The notes below the pieces were generated by a model. That model worked only from the letters and a program-made list of their open reading frames with translations, did no database searches and had not been told where the DNA came from. This document shows, piece after piece, positions 1 through 8,100 of a DNA stretch of 28,333 nt. Numbering within the stretch: position 1 is the first letter of the stretch; each line of letters starts with the position of its first letter. The stretch covers positions 1 through 28,333 of the forward strand of contig JAMCQI010000020.1 in the NCBI GenBank assembly GCA_023381515.1, in the 5' to 3' direction. The stretch comes from Chloroflexota bacterium (GTDB lineage: Bacteria; Chloroflexota; Anaerolineae; UBA4142). Position numbers and translations under genes: made by a program.

Positions 1-1
1 C

Positions 2-817
2 GTGACCGCCGACGTGAACGACCTGTTGTTGGAGCATAACGGCGACGGCACGCATCGAGCGGCCGCGCTCAACCCGACCGGCTCGCTGACCGCGTGGCCG
101 ATGAAGACGCCGCCTGCCGGGTGGCTGCTGTGCGATGGCGGGGCCGTCGGCCGCACCACGTACCCGGCCTTGTTTGGGGTGCTGTGTCCGCTGCTCGGGA
201 GCCCTACCCTCACCCTTGCGTCTCCGTGCGTCGTGACCTTGAACAACCACGGCTTGAACGTGGACGACGCGTTCTACTTTGGCACCACCGGCCAACTTCC
301 GACCGGCGTGAGCCCCAACACGATCTACTACGTCATCGCGGCCGGCTACGATGCAAACAACTTTCAATTCTCGGCGACACGCGGCGGTGGGGCGGTGAAT
401 TCGAGCGGGTCGCAGTCCGGGCTCCACTCGCTGACCTATTGCCCGTACGGATTGGGAGATGGCGCCACGACCTTCAACGTGCCCGACCTGCGGGGCCGGT
501 CGCTGACCGGGCGAGGGAGCCATTCGGACGTCGACACGCTCGGCAAGAATGACGGCCTCGCGGCCGCCAGCCGCACGCCCAAACACACGCATTCGACTCC
601 GAGCCACACGCACAGCCAGAACATGGGGGCCGTAGTCGGATGGACGGTCGGGACGGCGGTCGTCGCAGCCGGCGCGAACGGCAACGACATGGGAACCCTG
701 AGCGGCACCGGCGGATCGTCGACCCGGGTGCAGACCGGCGCCGCCGCGGGGGCGGTCGGTGCGACCGGCACGGCCGGCTCAGGCTTCGTCGTCGTCAACT
801 ATGTCATCAAGACGTGA
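2..817 (+). CDS. Phage tail-collar domain protein (5' end at window edge)
   Basis: Structural protein of a phage tail or tail fibre. A collar-type domain is visible in two halves. Residues about 28-62 read W-P-x4-P-x-GW-LxCDGG-x5-TYPALFGV, and residues about 150-168 read GDGATTFNVPDLRGR. Between them lies an insert of roughly 80 residues (about 66-145) resembling the NHGL..TTG.LP..YYV..NFQ.SAT modules found in phage tail proteins. A His-rich HTHS..SHTHS stretch and a Gly/Ala/Thr-rich C-terminus follow, as is common in fibre tips. The frame is open from the first bases of the window and GTG at 2 is only the first visible start, so the true N-terminus probably lies upstream. The stop overlaps the next possible start at 817. 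Confidence 0.8.
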   Translation: MTADVNDLLLEHNGDGTHRAAALNPTGSLTAWPMKTPPAGWLLCDGGAVGRTTYPALFGVLCPLLGSPTLTLASPCVVTLNNHGLNVDDAFYFGTTGQLPTGVSPNTIYYVIAAGYDANNFQFSATRGGGAVNSSGSQSGLHSLTYCPYGLGDGATTFNVPDLRGRSLTGRGSHSDVDTLGKNDGLAAASRTPKHTHSTPSHTHSQNMGAVVGWTVGTAVVAAGANGNDMGTLSGTGGSSTRVQTGAAAGAVGATGTAGSGFVVVNYVIKT

Positions 818-831
818 TGGAGAGGGACGAG

Positions 832-1137
832 ATGATCGAGGAAACGGACAGCGAGACCAGGATCATGTTCACGAGCACGGACATTGCGCGCCTGGCGCAA
901 AGCGTGGAACAGCTCTATCTGATCAGCCAAAAGCACGAGCAAACGTTGTACGGCGACGACGAGCACACCGGCTTGCGGGACGACGTGCGCGAGCTCAAGC
1001 GGTGGCGCGCCGAGATCGATAAGAAGGTCGACCGGATCGCCTATCCGATTACGGTCGCGCTCATTCTGTTTGGGCTCAGTTTCGTCGGCGCGCTGCTGGT
1101 CTTTGGCACGCCGATCGAAGAGTTCCTGAAACGCTAA
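832..1137 (+). CDS. Small coiled-coil protein with C-terminal TM segment, XhlA-like architecture
   Basis: About 101 residues. The soluble N-terminal part is rich in charged heptads (DIARLAQSVEQLYL, then DDVRELKRWRAEIDKKVDRI), followed by one hydrophobic segment (ITVALILFGLSFVGALLVFG) and a short charged tail. This layout matches hemolysin XhlA-type phage proteins that sit beside holins, but no diagnostic motif proves the family. ATG 832 is preferred over ATG 817 because GGAGAGGGA at 819-827 sits 4 nt upstream of it. The position between a tail-fibre gene and a holin-like gene supports a role in a lysis or tail module. Confidence 0.6.
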   Translation: MIEETDSETRIMFTSTDIARLAQSVEQLYLISQKHEQTLYGDDEHTGLRDDVRELKRWRAEIDKKVDRIAYPITVALILFGLSFVGALLVFGTPIEEFLKR

Positions 1138-1149
1138 TGGGAATCGCGC

Positions 1150-1215
1150 CGGAACAAGCCGCCGCGCGCCAAGGGATGCGCAGGATCCTTTGCGCTCTTT
1201 GCGCCTTTGCGTGAG
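1150..1215. repeat. Degenerate copy of the 66-bp palindromic repeat
   Basis: The 3' half (1188-1215) carries CTTTGCG units and ends in TTTGCGTGAG, exactly like the 3' ends of the copies at 1252-1317 and 24096-24161. The 5' half keeps only a CAAGCCGCC core and is otherwise diverged. A 66-bp length is inferred by alignment to the better copies. Confidence 0.45.
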
Positions 1216-1251
1216 ACATTGTTGACGCGGTCGGCGAATGGGAATCAAGCT

Positions 1252-1317
1252 CTCGCAAAGCCGCCAAGGCGCAAAGAAAAACACATTCCATTATGTTCTT
1301 TGCGGCATTTGCGTGAG
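1252..1317. repeat. 66-bp palindromic interspersed repeat, copy 1
   Basis: The element starts CTCGCAAAGCCGCC, contains AAGGCGCAAAG and ends CTTTGCGGCATTTGCGTGAG, so its two ends are imperfect inverted repeats. A second copy of identical length lies at 24096-24161. It sits immediately before the ATG at 1323 in a gap between genes. It has no coding capacity and resembles a MITE- or REP-like dispersed palindrome. Confidence 0.7.
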
Positions 1318-1322
1318 ATAGC

Positions 1323-1754
1323 ATGGCGAACCGCCTCGCCGAATTTGTCGGATTTCTGATCGCGTGGGCCGTCACGTTCGGCGCGATCGGCGGGTTTTGC
1401 CTGCTAGCCGCGTGGCTGCAGGCACTTGAGATTGTCAGCCGAATAGGGCGAGTAACCCGCGGAGGAAACCACACGCGTAGCCGGCGCGGGAGCCAAGTCA
1501 TGAACACCAGTGAGATTGACGACAAGATTCGCGAGTTCGACTACCCGCAGTCCGTACCGCGCGTACTTGCCCCGGCCGAATTCGCGGAAAAGATGGAGCG
1601 CCTCAGCCGCGAATCGGACCGCGATTGGGAGCCCGGCCAACGGCACGTCGCAGCCGACGAGTTGATGTACACGCTGCTCACCGAGCTCGGCTATGGCGAG
1701 GGGGTCGCGATCTCCAGGGAGATGAACGTGCAGGACGGACGGCAAGAACGTTAG
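1323..1754 (+). CDS. Hypothetical protein, possibly two-part (TM N-terminus; start may be 1500)
   Basis: Not recognised. From ATG 1323 the product is 143 residues. Residues about 8-35 form one hydrophobic segment (FVGFLIAWAVTFGAIGGFCLLAAW), followed by a basic linker (TRGGNHTRSRRGSQ) and an acidic soluble C-terminal part. ATG 1500 in the same frame has its own ribosome-binding site (GGGAG at 1488-1492) and would give 84 soluble residues beginning MNTSEIDDKIREF. The basic linker, which also contains a GGAGG at 1461-1465, looks like an untranslated gap that happens to stay open, so two separate small genes or one shorter gene are possible. The stop codon lies inside the 8-bp AACGTT array. The neighbours suggest a phage origin. 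Confidence 0.4.
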   Translation: MANRLAEFVGFLIAWAVTFGAIGGFCLLAAWLQALEIVSRIGRVTRGGNHTRSRRGSQVMNTSEIDDKIREFDYPQSVPRVLAPAEFAEKMERLSRESDRDWEPGQRHVAADELMYTLLTELGYGEGVAISREMNVQDGRQER

Positions 1755-1794
1755 AACGTTAGAACGTTCAAACGTTCGAACGTTCCAACGTCGA
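1747..1794. repeat. Six-unit tandem array of AACGTTNN, period exactly 8 bp
   Basis: AACGTT begins at 1747, 1755, 1763, 1771 and 1779, and a degenerate AACGTC at 1787, each exactly 8 bp apart. AACGTTCGAACGTT (1771-1784) is a perfect palindrome. The array overlaps the stop codon of the preceding gene and ends about 50 bp before the holin-like start, so it could be a regulator-binding array or a slippage-generated repeat. Confidence 0.7.
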
Positions 1795-1842
1795 CTCAAT
1801 TGGGGGCATTTGGTTCAGGAAGGCAAGCAAGGAGGTCAAATC

Positions 1843-2190
1843 ATGCTTGAGCAAGTCACGTTGTATCAGGTCATTCAGTTCATCCTCTCGGCGGCAGGCA
1901 TTGCAATCCTCTTGCAGCGAATCCCCGGCTGGGACGGGTGGGAATCAGAGTTCAAGCCGTACATCGTCACGGCGCTCAACCTGGTCGCGGCGTTCCTGCT
2001 GCCGGCGGTGGTCGCCGCGGTGCCGGCCGGCTTGGGCGAGCAGACGATCGACAAGCTCGTGATCGGCCTGTTCATGTCGGCCGCGTCGTTCGTCATCCAT
2101 TATCTCGATTCGCTGCTCGCGTCGTTCGCCGTGATCGCCAGGCTCAAAGCGACGGAGTGGGCGGCCCGGCTCGCCGCGTCCGCCGAGTAA
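1843..2190 (+). CDS. Small multi-pass membrane protein, holin-like
   Basis: About 115 residues. ATG 1843 is chosen because a near-perfect Shine-Dalgarno (AAGGAGGTC, 1829-1837) precedes it; the frame extends upstream to 1810. Three hydrophobic stretches are visible: VIQFILSAAGIAILL, YIVTALNLVAAFLLPAVVAAVP and LVIGLFMSAASFVIHYL, then a weaker one followed by a charged C-terminus (ARLKATEWAARLAASAE). Small size, several TM segments and a place after a tail-fibre and a coiled-coil/TM protein fit a phage holin, which makes pores in the cytoplasmic membrane for lysis. No sequence motif is decisive. It is the last gene of the phage-like block. Confidence 0.55.
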   Translation: MLEQVTLYQVIQFILSAAGIAILLQRIPGWDGWESEFKPYIVTALNLVAAFLLPAVVAAVPAGLGEQTIDKLVIGLFMSAASFVIHYLDSLLASFAVIARLKATEWAARLAASAE

Positions 2191-2221
2191 GGAACAAGCT
2201 CGCGGATCGTACGTGAACGTG

Positions 2222-2250
2222 ACGCGCCGGCCGGCCCCCAGCCGGCGCGT
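2222..2250 (+). terminator. GC-rich hairpin after the holin-like gene
   Basis: A perfect 10-bp inverted repeat, ACGCGCCGGC (2222-2231) and GCCGGCGCGT (2241-2250), with a 9-nt loop, lies 31 bp after the stop at 2190. No T tract follows, so this is a possible Rho-assisted stop or an mRNA 3' stabiliser rather than a classical intrinsic terminator. Confidence 0.45.
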
Positions 2251-2500
2251 TGCGCGAAAGGTCGAAAACCGTCTTCCAAGCGAAGGCGGGGGTTGCCAGT
2301 GCCGGCCCGGCAAATCTCGGCGGAGAGGGCTCGGCCGGTCCGCTCTACGCCTGGAAAAGACGAGGTTCCCGGAAAGGGTGAAAGGCCGCGCTGCATGGAC
2401 AGCCCGAAAGTCGGATGGAACATATTAGAGATTATCGCTCACGAATCGCCCAGGCGAAGGGCTAGAGTCAAAGATAGAGGAGCCTTTTTCATCTCGGGTT
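2251..2500. other. Intergenic stretch with no recognised gene
   Basis: Short open frames exist on both strands but none has a convincing ribosome-binding site, domain or conserved-looking protein. I checked for tRNA, tmRNA, SRP and attachment-site signatures at this boundary between the phage-like block and the BREX operon and saw none. Confidence 0.5.
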
Positions 2501-2501
2501 A

Positions 2502-2530
2502 TTGCCTAATTCAAGAGGTACGGATATAAT
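2502..2530 (+). promoter_or_regulatory. Putative BREX operon promoter
   Basis: A -35-like TTGCCT (2502-2507), a 17-bp spacer and a consensus -10 TATAAT (2525-2530). It is the only good sigma70-type match seen between the phage block and brxA, and predicts a start near 2537 with a leader of about 240 nt. Confidence 0.6.
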
Positions 2531-2531
2531 A

Positions 2532-2543
2532 AGTAGCGCTACT
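2532..2543. promoter_or_regulatory. 12-bp perfect palindrome at the predicted +1, possible operator
   Basis: AGTAGCGCTACT is fully self-complementary and begins 2 bp after the -10 hexamer, a usual position for a repressor operator. No BREX-type regulator gene lies directly next to it, so the binding protein is unknown. Confidence 0.45.
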
Positions 2544-2608
2544 CGGAGTTCTCTTTCTTGCTTCGAAAAGCACGTGGGCCCCAAGGTGCCATCGCGGGCA
2601 CCCGATGT

Positions 2609-2693
2609 ACAAGAGTACGGCGCCTGCCCGCTCAGGTCGATGACTTGGACGGGCGTTACTTTTTGCGCGGTGTACCTCTTGTGCTTACTTTTT
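2609..2693 (+). promoter_or_regulatory. Structured 5' leader with terminator-like hairpin upstream of brxA
   Basis: ACAAGAGTAC (2609-2618) can pair with GTACCTCTTGT (2672-2682) with one bulge, enclosing a smaller GCCCG/CGGGC stem (2626-2630 with 2650-2654). The outer stem is followed by a T-rich run (TTTTT, 2689-2693). A separate GGTGCC/GGCACC stem (2585-2590 with 2597-2602) lies just before. This could act as an attenuator or leader terminator. The structure was paired by eye and not computed. Confidence 0.35.
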
Positions 2694-2779
2694 CTTAGGT
2701 AACGTCCATACATCGCTTGCGTAGATTCGGAAGCACGACCTCGTCAGCCGGTATTCCGATTTCTGAAGGATTATGATCC

Positions 2780-3577
2780 TTGAACGAAATCAAGTACTCG
2801 TTGAGCAGCTTAACCAAGTCGAGCGGATCGCTTGCGGATATGAATCTGCTCTTTGCCAACTGGGACGAAGCCAAGTCGGTCGAAGAGAATTTCGACGCGG
2901 CGATTCGGCGTAACCTCTTTGGCAAAGCGACGCGAAATCGCGTTGCTGTGCTCCTACAGATTTTTCATCGGCGTTTTCTTCCACCAAACGGCACCGGGCG
3001 CGCCTTTCGTGTCTTTGTCGGATCGTCACTTCCCGCCGAAGTGACCGATCGCGTGGTGTACTATTACACCGCGTTAGCAGAGCCCGTACTGCACGATTTT
3101 GTCGTCGAATATCTTTATCCGTTGTTCCTTCGCGGCGAACAAACCGTAACGGCAACGCATGCTGTGCAATTCCTACAAGAGGCAATCAGCCAAGGCAAGA
3201 CTGAGGGCAAATGGGAATCCGAAGAGACGCGGCGACGCACTGCGCAAGGCCTCCTTTCCACCCTCAGGGACTTGGGAGTTCTTTCAGGATCGAAGGGCTC
3301 GCCTTACAAGACGCTTGCCCCAAGACAGTTGCACGTACTCGCTTTTGCATACGTGGCGTTTCACGTTAAACGCACCGAGGTGTCTGGTGAAAGGATGATT
3401 CATCATCCCCACTGGCGGCTGTTCTTTCTGCGAACTGCAGACGTGGAACGCTACTTTGCCGAAGCCGCCGCGGAGAAGTTGCTCACTTATCAGGCCGCCG
3501 GCTCGATCGTCCGTATCGAGTTTCCGACAGCGGATTTCGAGGAGTATGTGAATGCCCTCACTGCAAGAACGTTTTGA
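2780..3577 (+). CDS. brxA: BREX protein BrxA (DUF1819 family)
   Basis: First gene of the BREX operon, about 265 residues, the expected size. The small helical BrxA protein binds DNA in characterised systems. The N-terminus (YSLSSLTKSSGSLADMNLLFANW) and the helical middle with YYYTALAEPVLHDFVVEYLYPL and TLRDLGVL match the DUF1819 pattern. The start is TTG at 2780: an in-frame TGA lies at 2774-2776, GAAGGA at 2765-2770 can serve as ribosome-binding site, and the next Met would remove the conserved N-terminus. Its 3' end overlaps brxB by 26 nt, so translation is probably coupled. Confidence 0.88.
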   Translation: MNEIKYSLSSLTKSSGSLADMNLLFANWDEAKSVEENFDAAIRRNLFGKATRNRVAVLLQIFHRRFLPPNGTGRAFRVFVGSSLPAEVTDRVVYYYTALAEPVLHDFVVEYLYPLFLRGEQTVTATHAVQFLQEAISQGKTEGKWESEETRRRTAQGLLSTLRDLGVLSGSKGSPYKTLAPRQLHVLAFAYVAFHVKRTEVSGERMIHHPHWRLFFLRTADVERYFAEAAAEKLLTYQAAGSIVRIEFPTADFEEYVNALTARTF

Positions 3578-4133
3578 TCTCCTTGAAAGCGACTTGATCG
3601 CGAGTCCACCGCGCATCGCGCTCGTCTCCAATCTCCCCTTTGCGATTCTCCGTTACGAACCCGAAAAAGAATGGGAGCTTCGCAACAAGGCGCGCCTCCT
3701 GGCACGCAGACTGGAGAACAGTGGACACAAAGTCCATTCCATCTCGATGGCAGATTTGATGTGGCAAGCCGTGGACCAGACCGAAGGCCTGGAAGCGGTC
3801 GTCGAGCTGGAACGGTCACGCGGATTCGAAACCGCCCAAAGGCAGATCAATTCGTACTTGTCAGACCCCGACTTTAGTCCTCTTCCAGACATGCTCGCCG
3901 AGCGCATGCAGTCATTCAATCCAAAGCGTGATATCGTGTTTTTGATGCGACTGGCTGCCCTCGCACCCTCGATTTACCATATGAGCAAGCTGCTGGAAGA
4001 AATGATGGGGCGCACCATGGTGACGACCATTATGTTCTATCCCGGCGGCATCGAAGGGACGACCGGACTACGATTTATGAACATTGAGGGACGGGAAGCC
4101 ATGGGCAATTATCGCGTCAAGATTTACGGATAG
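3552..4133 (+). CDS. brxB: BREX protein BrxB (DUF1788 family)
   Basis: A 193-residue protein matching the DUF1788 family in length and pattern. The N-terminal LQERFDLLESDL is followed by LPFAILRYEPEKEWELRNKARLLARRLENSGHKV, and the C-terminal part contains RDIVFLMRLAALAP, then MFYPGGIEGTTGLRFM and YRVKIYG. Family knowledge: BrxB is a core BREX component needed for methylation and exclusion in studied type 1 systems, with unresolved biochemistry. The start lies inside brxA, and the next gene starts 7 nt after the stop. Nothing suggests damage. Confidence 0.9.
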   Translation: MPSLQERFDLLESDLIASPPRIALVSNLPFAILRYEPEKEWELRNKARLLARRLENSGHKVHSISMADLMWQAVDQTEGLEAVVELERSRGFETAQRQINSYLSDPDFSPLPDMLAERMQSFNPKRDIVFLMRLAALAPSIYHMSKLLEEMMGRTMVTTIMFYPGGIEGTTGLRFMNIEGREAMGNYRVKIYG

Positions 4134-4140
4134 GGGAAGC

Positions 4141-5103
4141 ATGGGCTGGTTATGGGATGAGCTGGTAGCACTCGCGGGTCCAGATTGCGAAGATGAAGTC
4201 TGGATGGCTGCGAAACGTTGGCGGGAACGCGCTGAGCCAATTCTCCGCGAGCTGACTCGCATGCGCCTTAGCTCCGATTGCGATCGAGCAGTCATAAGGG
4301 TAGAGGTACTGCCTGGCCTGCCTCAGAGGTTGCGCTGTCTGGATACGCTACCTAGTGATAAGGGCAAAGCGCTCGTTGCAGTGCACCGCCCCGAACTCGA
4401 AGCCTACCTCAATGGCAGCAGGAAGGTACGGGAACTCTTGGATCAACTCCACCAACTAGGCGAGCCGTGGTCGAAGGAAACTGAGAATAGGCGGAAGACG
4501 ATCGCCCAAGCAGAAACTGTTGTGCGGAATCTTGAAAGCAGCGCGGGAGATTCCGACCTAAAGAAACAGATCTTCGAATTCGACGAGGACGTTCTCGGGA
4601 CATATCGAATTTCAGACCGGTCAAGCGACAGCAGCATACAACTATATTGGGGGGTTATCGGAGCAATCGCAAAGATGATTGAAAGCCCGGTTCAAGCCCT
4701 AACCGCGGTCACGTTAATCCATGAGCTGGCGCACGCGTATACGCATCTCGGCATGGATATCGAAGGAAGGCGGTGGGATACCGCGGTTTTCGCCCATGCA
4801 GATACCGCAGTTAAGGAGAGCCTAGCCCAGTACTACACCGGCTGGACCGCAGAGAGGTTACGTGAGCGCAACGAGCCCGAGGTCCACAAGGCGTACGAAA
4901 GGCTGTTGCGACTCCAAACCAAAGTGTACAATCAGCATCTGCTCTGGGTTGAGCTATACTCGCCTGAGATAGTGCGCGCGGCGATGTTAGAGCTAAGGGT
5001 GAAGTCAGGAACGTCATACCTGGCACTGCGGCGATTGCTTAGAACAACTGCGCTGCGTCTGCCGGCAACTGCGCAGAGGGAATATGCGTCATATGTTCAT
5101 TGA
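4141..5103 (+). CDS. Zincin-like metalloprotease domain protein inserted in the BREX operon
   Basis: About 320 residues, not a standard BREX component. The C-terminal half carries HELAH (H194-H198) inside a hydrophobic helix (AVTLIHELAHAYTHLG). About 28 residues later comes ESLAQYYT (E226), the arrangement of a gluzincin: two His ligands, a catalytic Glu and a distal Glu ligand in an E-x-L-A-x-Y helix. The N-terminal half (1-165) is charged and probably helical, with no recognised domain. No signal peptide or TM segment is seen, so a cytoplasmic protease is likely. ATG 4141 follows GGGGAAG with a short spacing; the frame extends upstream into brxB but that would be a long overlap. The 3' end overlaps pglX by 20 nt, supporting co-expression. 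The substrate is unknown. Confidence 0.75.
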   Translation: MGWLWDELVALAGPDCEDEVWMAAKRWRERAEPILRELTRMRLSSDCDRAVIRVEVLPGLPQRLRCLDTLPSDKGKALVAVHRPELEAYLNGSRKVRELLDQLHQLGEPWSKETENRRKTIAQAETVVRNLESSAGDSDLKKQIFEFDEDVLGTYRISDRSSDSSIQLYWGVIGAIAKMIESPVQALTAVTLIHELAHAYTHLGMDIEGRRWDTAVFAHADTAVKESLAQYYTGWTAERLRERNEPEVHKAYERLLRLQTKVYNQHLLWVELYSPEIVRAAMLELRVKSGTSYLALRRLLRTTALRLPATAQREYASYVH

Positions 5104-8100
5104 CTCTCACCTATCCGACACCGACCGCAAGGCGATTCACGATTTCGCGCTAGATGCGCGGGATCTCCTCGTAAGCGAAAGCCGCGATATGCTTGAAGGC
5201 ATGTATGGATTGAAGGCGGATGGCAAACTCGCGCCGACGAGCCGTCTGCCCAATCTAGCCAACGACCCCGAATCGCAGGAAACTCACGCCCGCTTGGGTC
5301 GACTTCTTGACGACGAAGTGAATGGCGGCCTGGAACGTCGCGAGGCGGTAGACAAGTTGGTCAAAGAGGTCGCGTTTACGCATCTTAATCGCCTCGTGGC
5401 GTTCAAGATGATGGAAGCCCGGAAACTCATCCGCCAAGCGGTCAGCCGCGGCAAAGAGTCGAACGGATTCAAGTTCTTCCTGGCCGATCATCCGGATGAA
5501 GAGGAGCGTTGGAACTCCGGCAGCCGCGGAGCCGATGTAGCCTATCGCCATTTTCTTCTCTGGCAATCCGAGCAGGTAGCCCGAGAGGTCAGGGTGCTGT
5601 TCGATACCGATAACCTCGCGTCGCGCCTCTTTCCCCGCCCCACTGCGCTGGATCGGCTGCTCAAGCTGCTCAACGCCGAAGCGCTCGCGTCGGCGTGGCG
5701 AAGCCCCGAAACGATCGGTTGGATCTATCAGTATTTCAACGAGCGAGAAAAGAGCGACGTCTTTGAGCGCCTTTACAAGAAGAAGCAAAAGATCCGCCGC
5801 GAGGATATTCCTGCGGCGACACAACTTTTCACGCCGCGCTGGATCGTGCGCTTTCTCGTGGAGAACACGCTGGGCCGCATGTGGGTGCAGATGCATCCCG
5901 ACTCGCGCTTGAAAGCTGAACTGCGCTATCTCGTGCCGTTGGAAGGTGAGATTCCCGTCGAGCCGCTGAAACCCGCGAAGGAGATCACTCTGCTCGATCC
6001 CGCATGCGGGACAATGCACTTTGGCTTAGTCGCTTTCGATCTGTTTGCGGAAATGTACCGCGAGGAAATCGAACGCGCGGGACAGGCCGGCTGGCTCGCG
6101 CAGGCATCCGTCGCGGGCGAGCGCGAGATACCGGCCGCGATCATCGCCAACAACTTGTTCGGAATAGACATTGACTTGCGCGCGGTGCAACTCTCTGCAC
6201 TGACCTTGTATCTGAAAGCAAAGGAACTAGACAAGGACGCGGCGATCACCGACAGCAACTTGGCGTGCGCGGATGTGCTCGCACTGAACGGCGAACGGTT
6301 GAATGCGTTCGTGCGGGAGATGAATTTCAACAAGCCCGCGTACGAGCGTATGATTCGGGCCTTGTGGGCGCGCTTGAAGGACATCAACCAGTTGGGTTCG
6401 CTCCTGCGCCTGGAGGAAGAGATCGCTGGGCTGGTCAAGCAGGAACGCGAGCTGTACGACCGTGAGGGACGTCAACCCGATCTGTTTGGCGAGCGTGCTC
6501 GGTTTGAAGGCGAAGCCGCGCAAGAAGAATACTGGGATATAGTAGAAGCCCAATTGGTTCAGGCGTTTGACGAATTTGCCCGCCGCGCGGCGCAACGCGG
6601 CTCCGACGAAACCCTCTTTGCGGGTGAAGCGGTCAAGGGGTTACGCGTGCTTGACCTGATGCTGCGGCGGTACGATTGCGTGGTCACAAATCCGCCATAC
6701 ATGGGTAAGCGGAATATGATCTCGGCGCTTGCAGGCCTAATTGCCGAAAGCTATCCGAACGCAGATGGCGATTTTTACACCGCTTTTCTAAAGCGTAATT
6801 GCGAGTTCCTTAAGCCACAGGGTCGTTTAGGAATGCTTACTATACATTCATTCATGTTCATATCTTCTTATGAACGACTGCGGGCGGAACTCGCAGATGT
6901 CGTTGCGATAGAAGCAATTTGTCACCTCGGACCCAGAACAATGATGGACTTGAGCAATCCAAATGCTCAAGGTTTTGTGATGTTTACGTTTCGTTCGGAG
7001 CCCAGCACAAGTACCCGGTCACGATCGCAGGGTACATATCTGCGGCTTGTGAGCTATGATGATAAGGTCCTTGCGTTCGAAAATGCCTTGCGTGATCGGC
7101 GCGATACATTTGTTGTAGCTCAGTCCAGATTTGATTCCATCGAAGGCTTTCCATGGGTTTACTGGATATCCGATTCAATCCGCTCGTTGTTCCGCGAGTT
7201 GCCACCTTTAAGGGAGATTGCTGCCCCACGCCAGGGGCTTCATACAGGCGACAACCCTAGATTCTTAAGGATGTGGTGGGAGTTGGGCATTACCGGAATA
7301 GGGTTCGGCTACAAAGAACGGGCTGTAGCCAGGAATTCAGACAAGCGGTGGTTCCCGTACATGAAAGGTGGTATGTATCGAAAGTGGTATGGGAATCAAG
7401 AATTCGTGTTGAATTGGTATAATGACGGTCGCGAAATTAGGAATCTCATTCGTGACGGACGTTTGGCCTCTCGACCGCAGAATGCTGATTTCTATTTCAA
7501 GGAAGGTGCCACTTATACCTCCCAGACGGTGTCTGATTTAAATCTGAGATATCTGCCCGTAGGTTTTATTTTTGACTTCTCGGGGTCCTGCATATTCCCG
7601 ACCACACTTACAACATCAAAGATGCTTGCAATCCTCAATTCTTCATTTGCTGCCTTTGTCCTTCGAATCCTAAATCCGACGGTGTCTTTTGAAACTGGGG
7701 ACCTAGCTCGTGTTCCGATGCCCAAGTCTACTTCCAAACAACTAGACACCCTTGTGGGACGGTGTGTCAGTTTGAGGAAAAGCGAGTCGAAGCAACTTGA
7801 GACCGCGTTTGAGTTTGTGATCCCACCTTTATGGTCTACAAGTGCAATTGCGCTTGAGGCCTGCTCATTGCGTCTCGCCGAAGTTGAAGAGCAGATTGAC
7901 GACGAAGTGTATCGTTTGTACGACATCAGTGCGGAAGACCGCGTCGCCATTGAAGCAGAATTGCGGGGAAGTCTAACCGCCGACACCGACGATGAAAATG
8001 GAAGCAACGACGAGAATACCGACGTTGAGGAAACCAACACACAACAGGCAGCACGCATAACCAATGAAGAACTCGCCGTGCGCTGGATTTCGTACGCGGT

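Noticed and set aside
1747..1794. Possible CRISPR or plasmid iteron array
   Set aside because: An 8-bp period with 2-bp variable positions is far too short for CRISPR, and no cas or replication gene is near.
2260..2310. CTTCCAA anticodon-loop-like sequence resembling tRNA-Gly
   Set aside because: The bases on either side do not form an anticodon stem, and no T-arm or acceptor stem can be paired.
2191..2500. Prophage attachment site between the phage-like block and BREX
   Set aside because: No tRNA and no direct repeat pair could be found within the window; the other prophage end is outside it.
3671..3919. Short frames within brxB and other BREX genes on both strands
   Set aside because: They are fully contained in convincing genes and show no start signals or domains.
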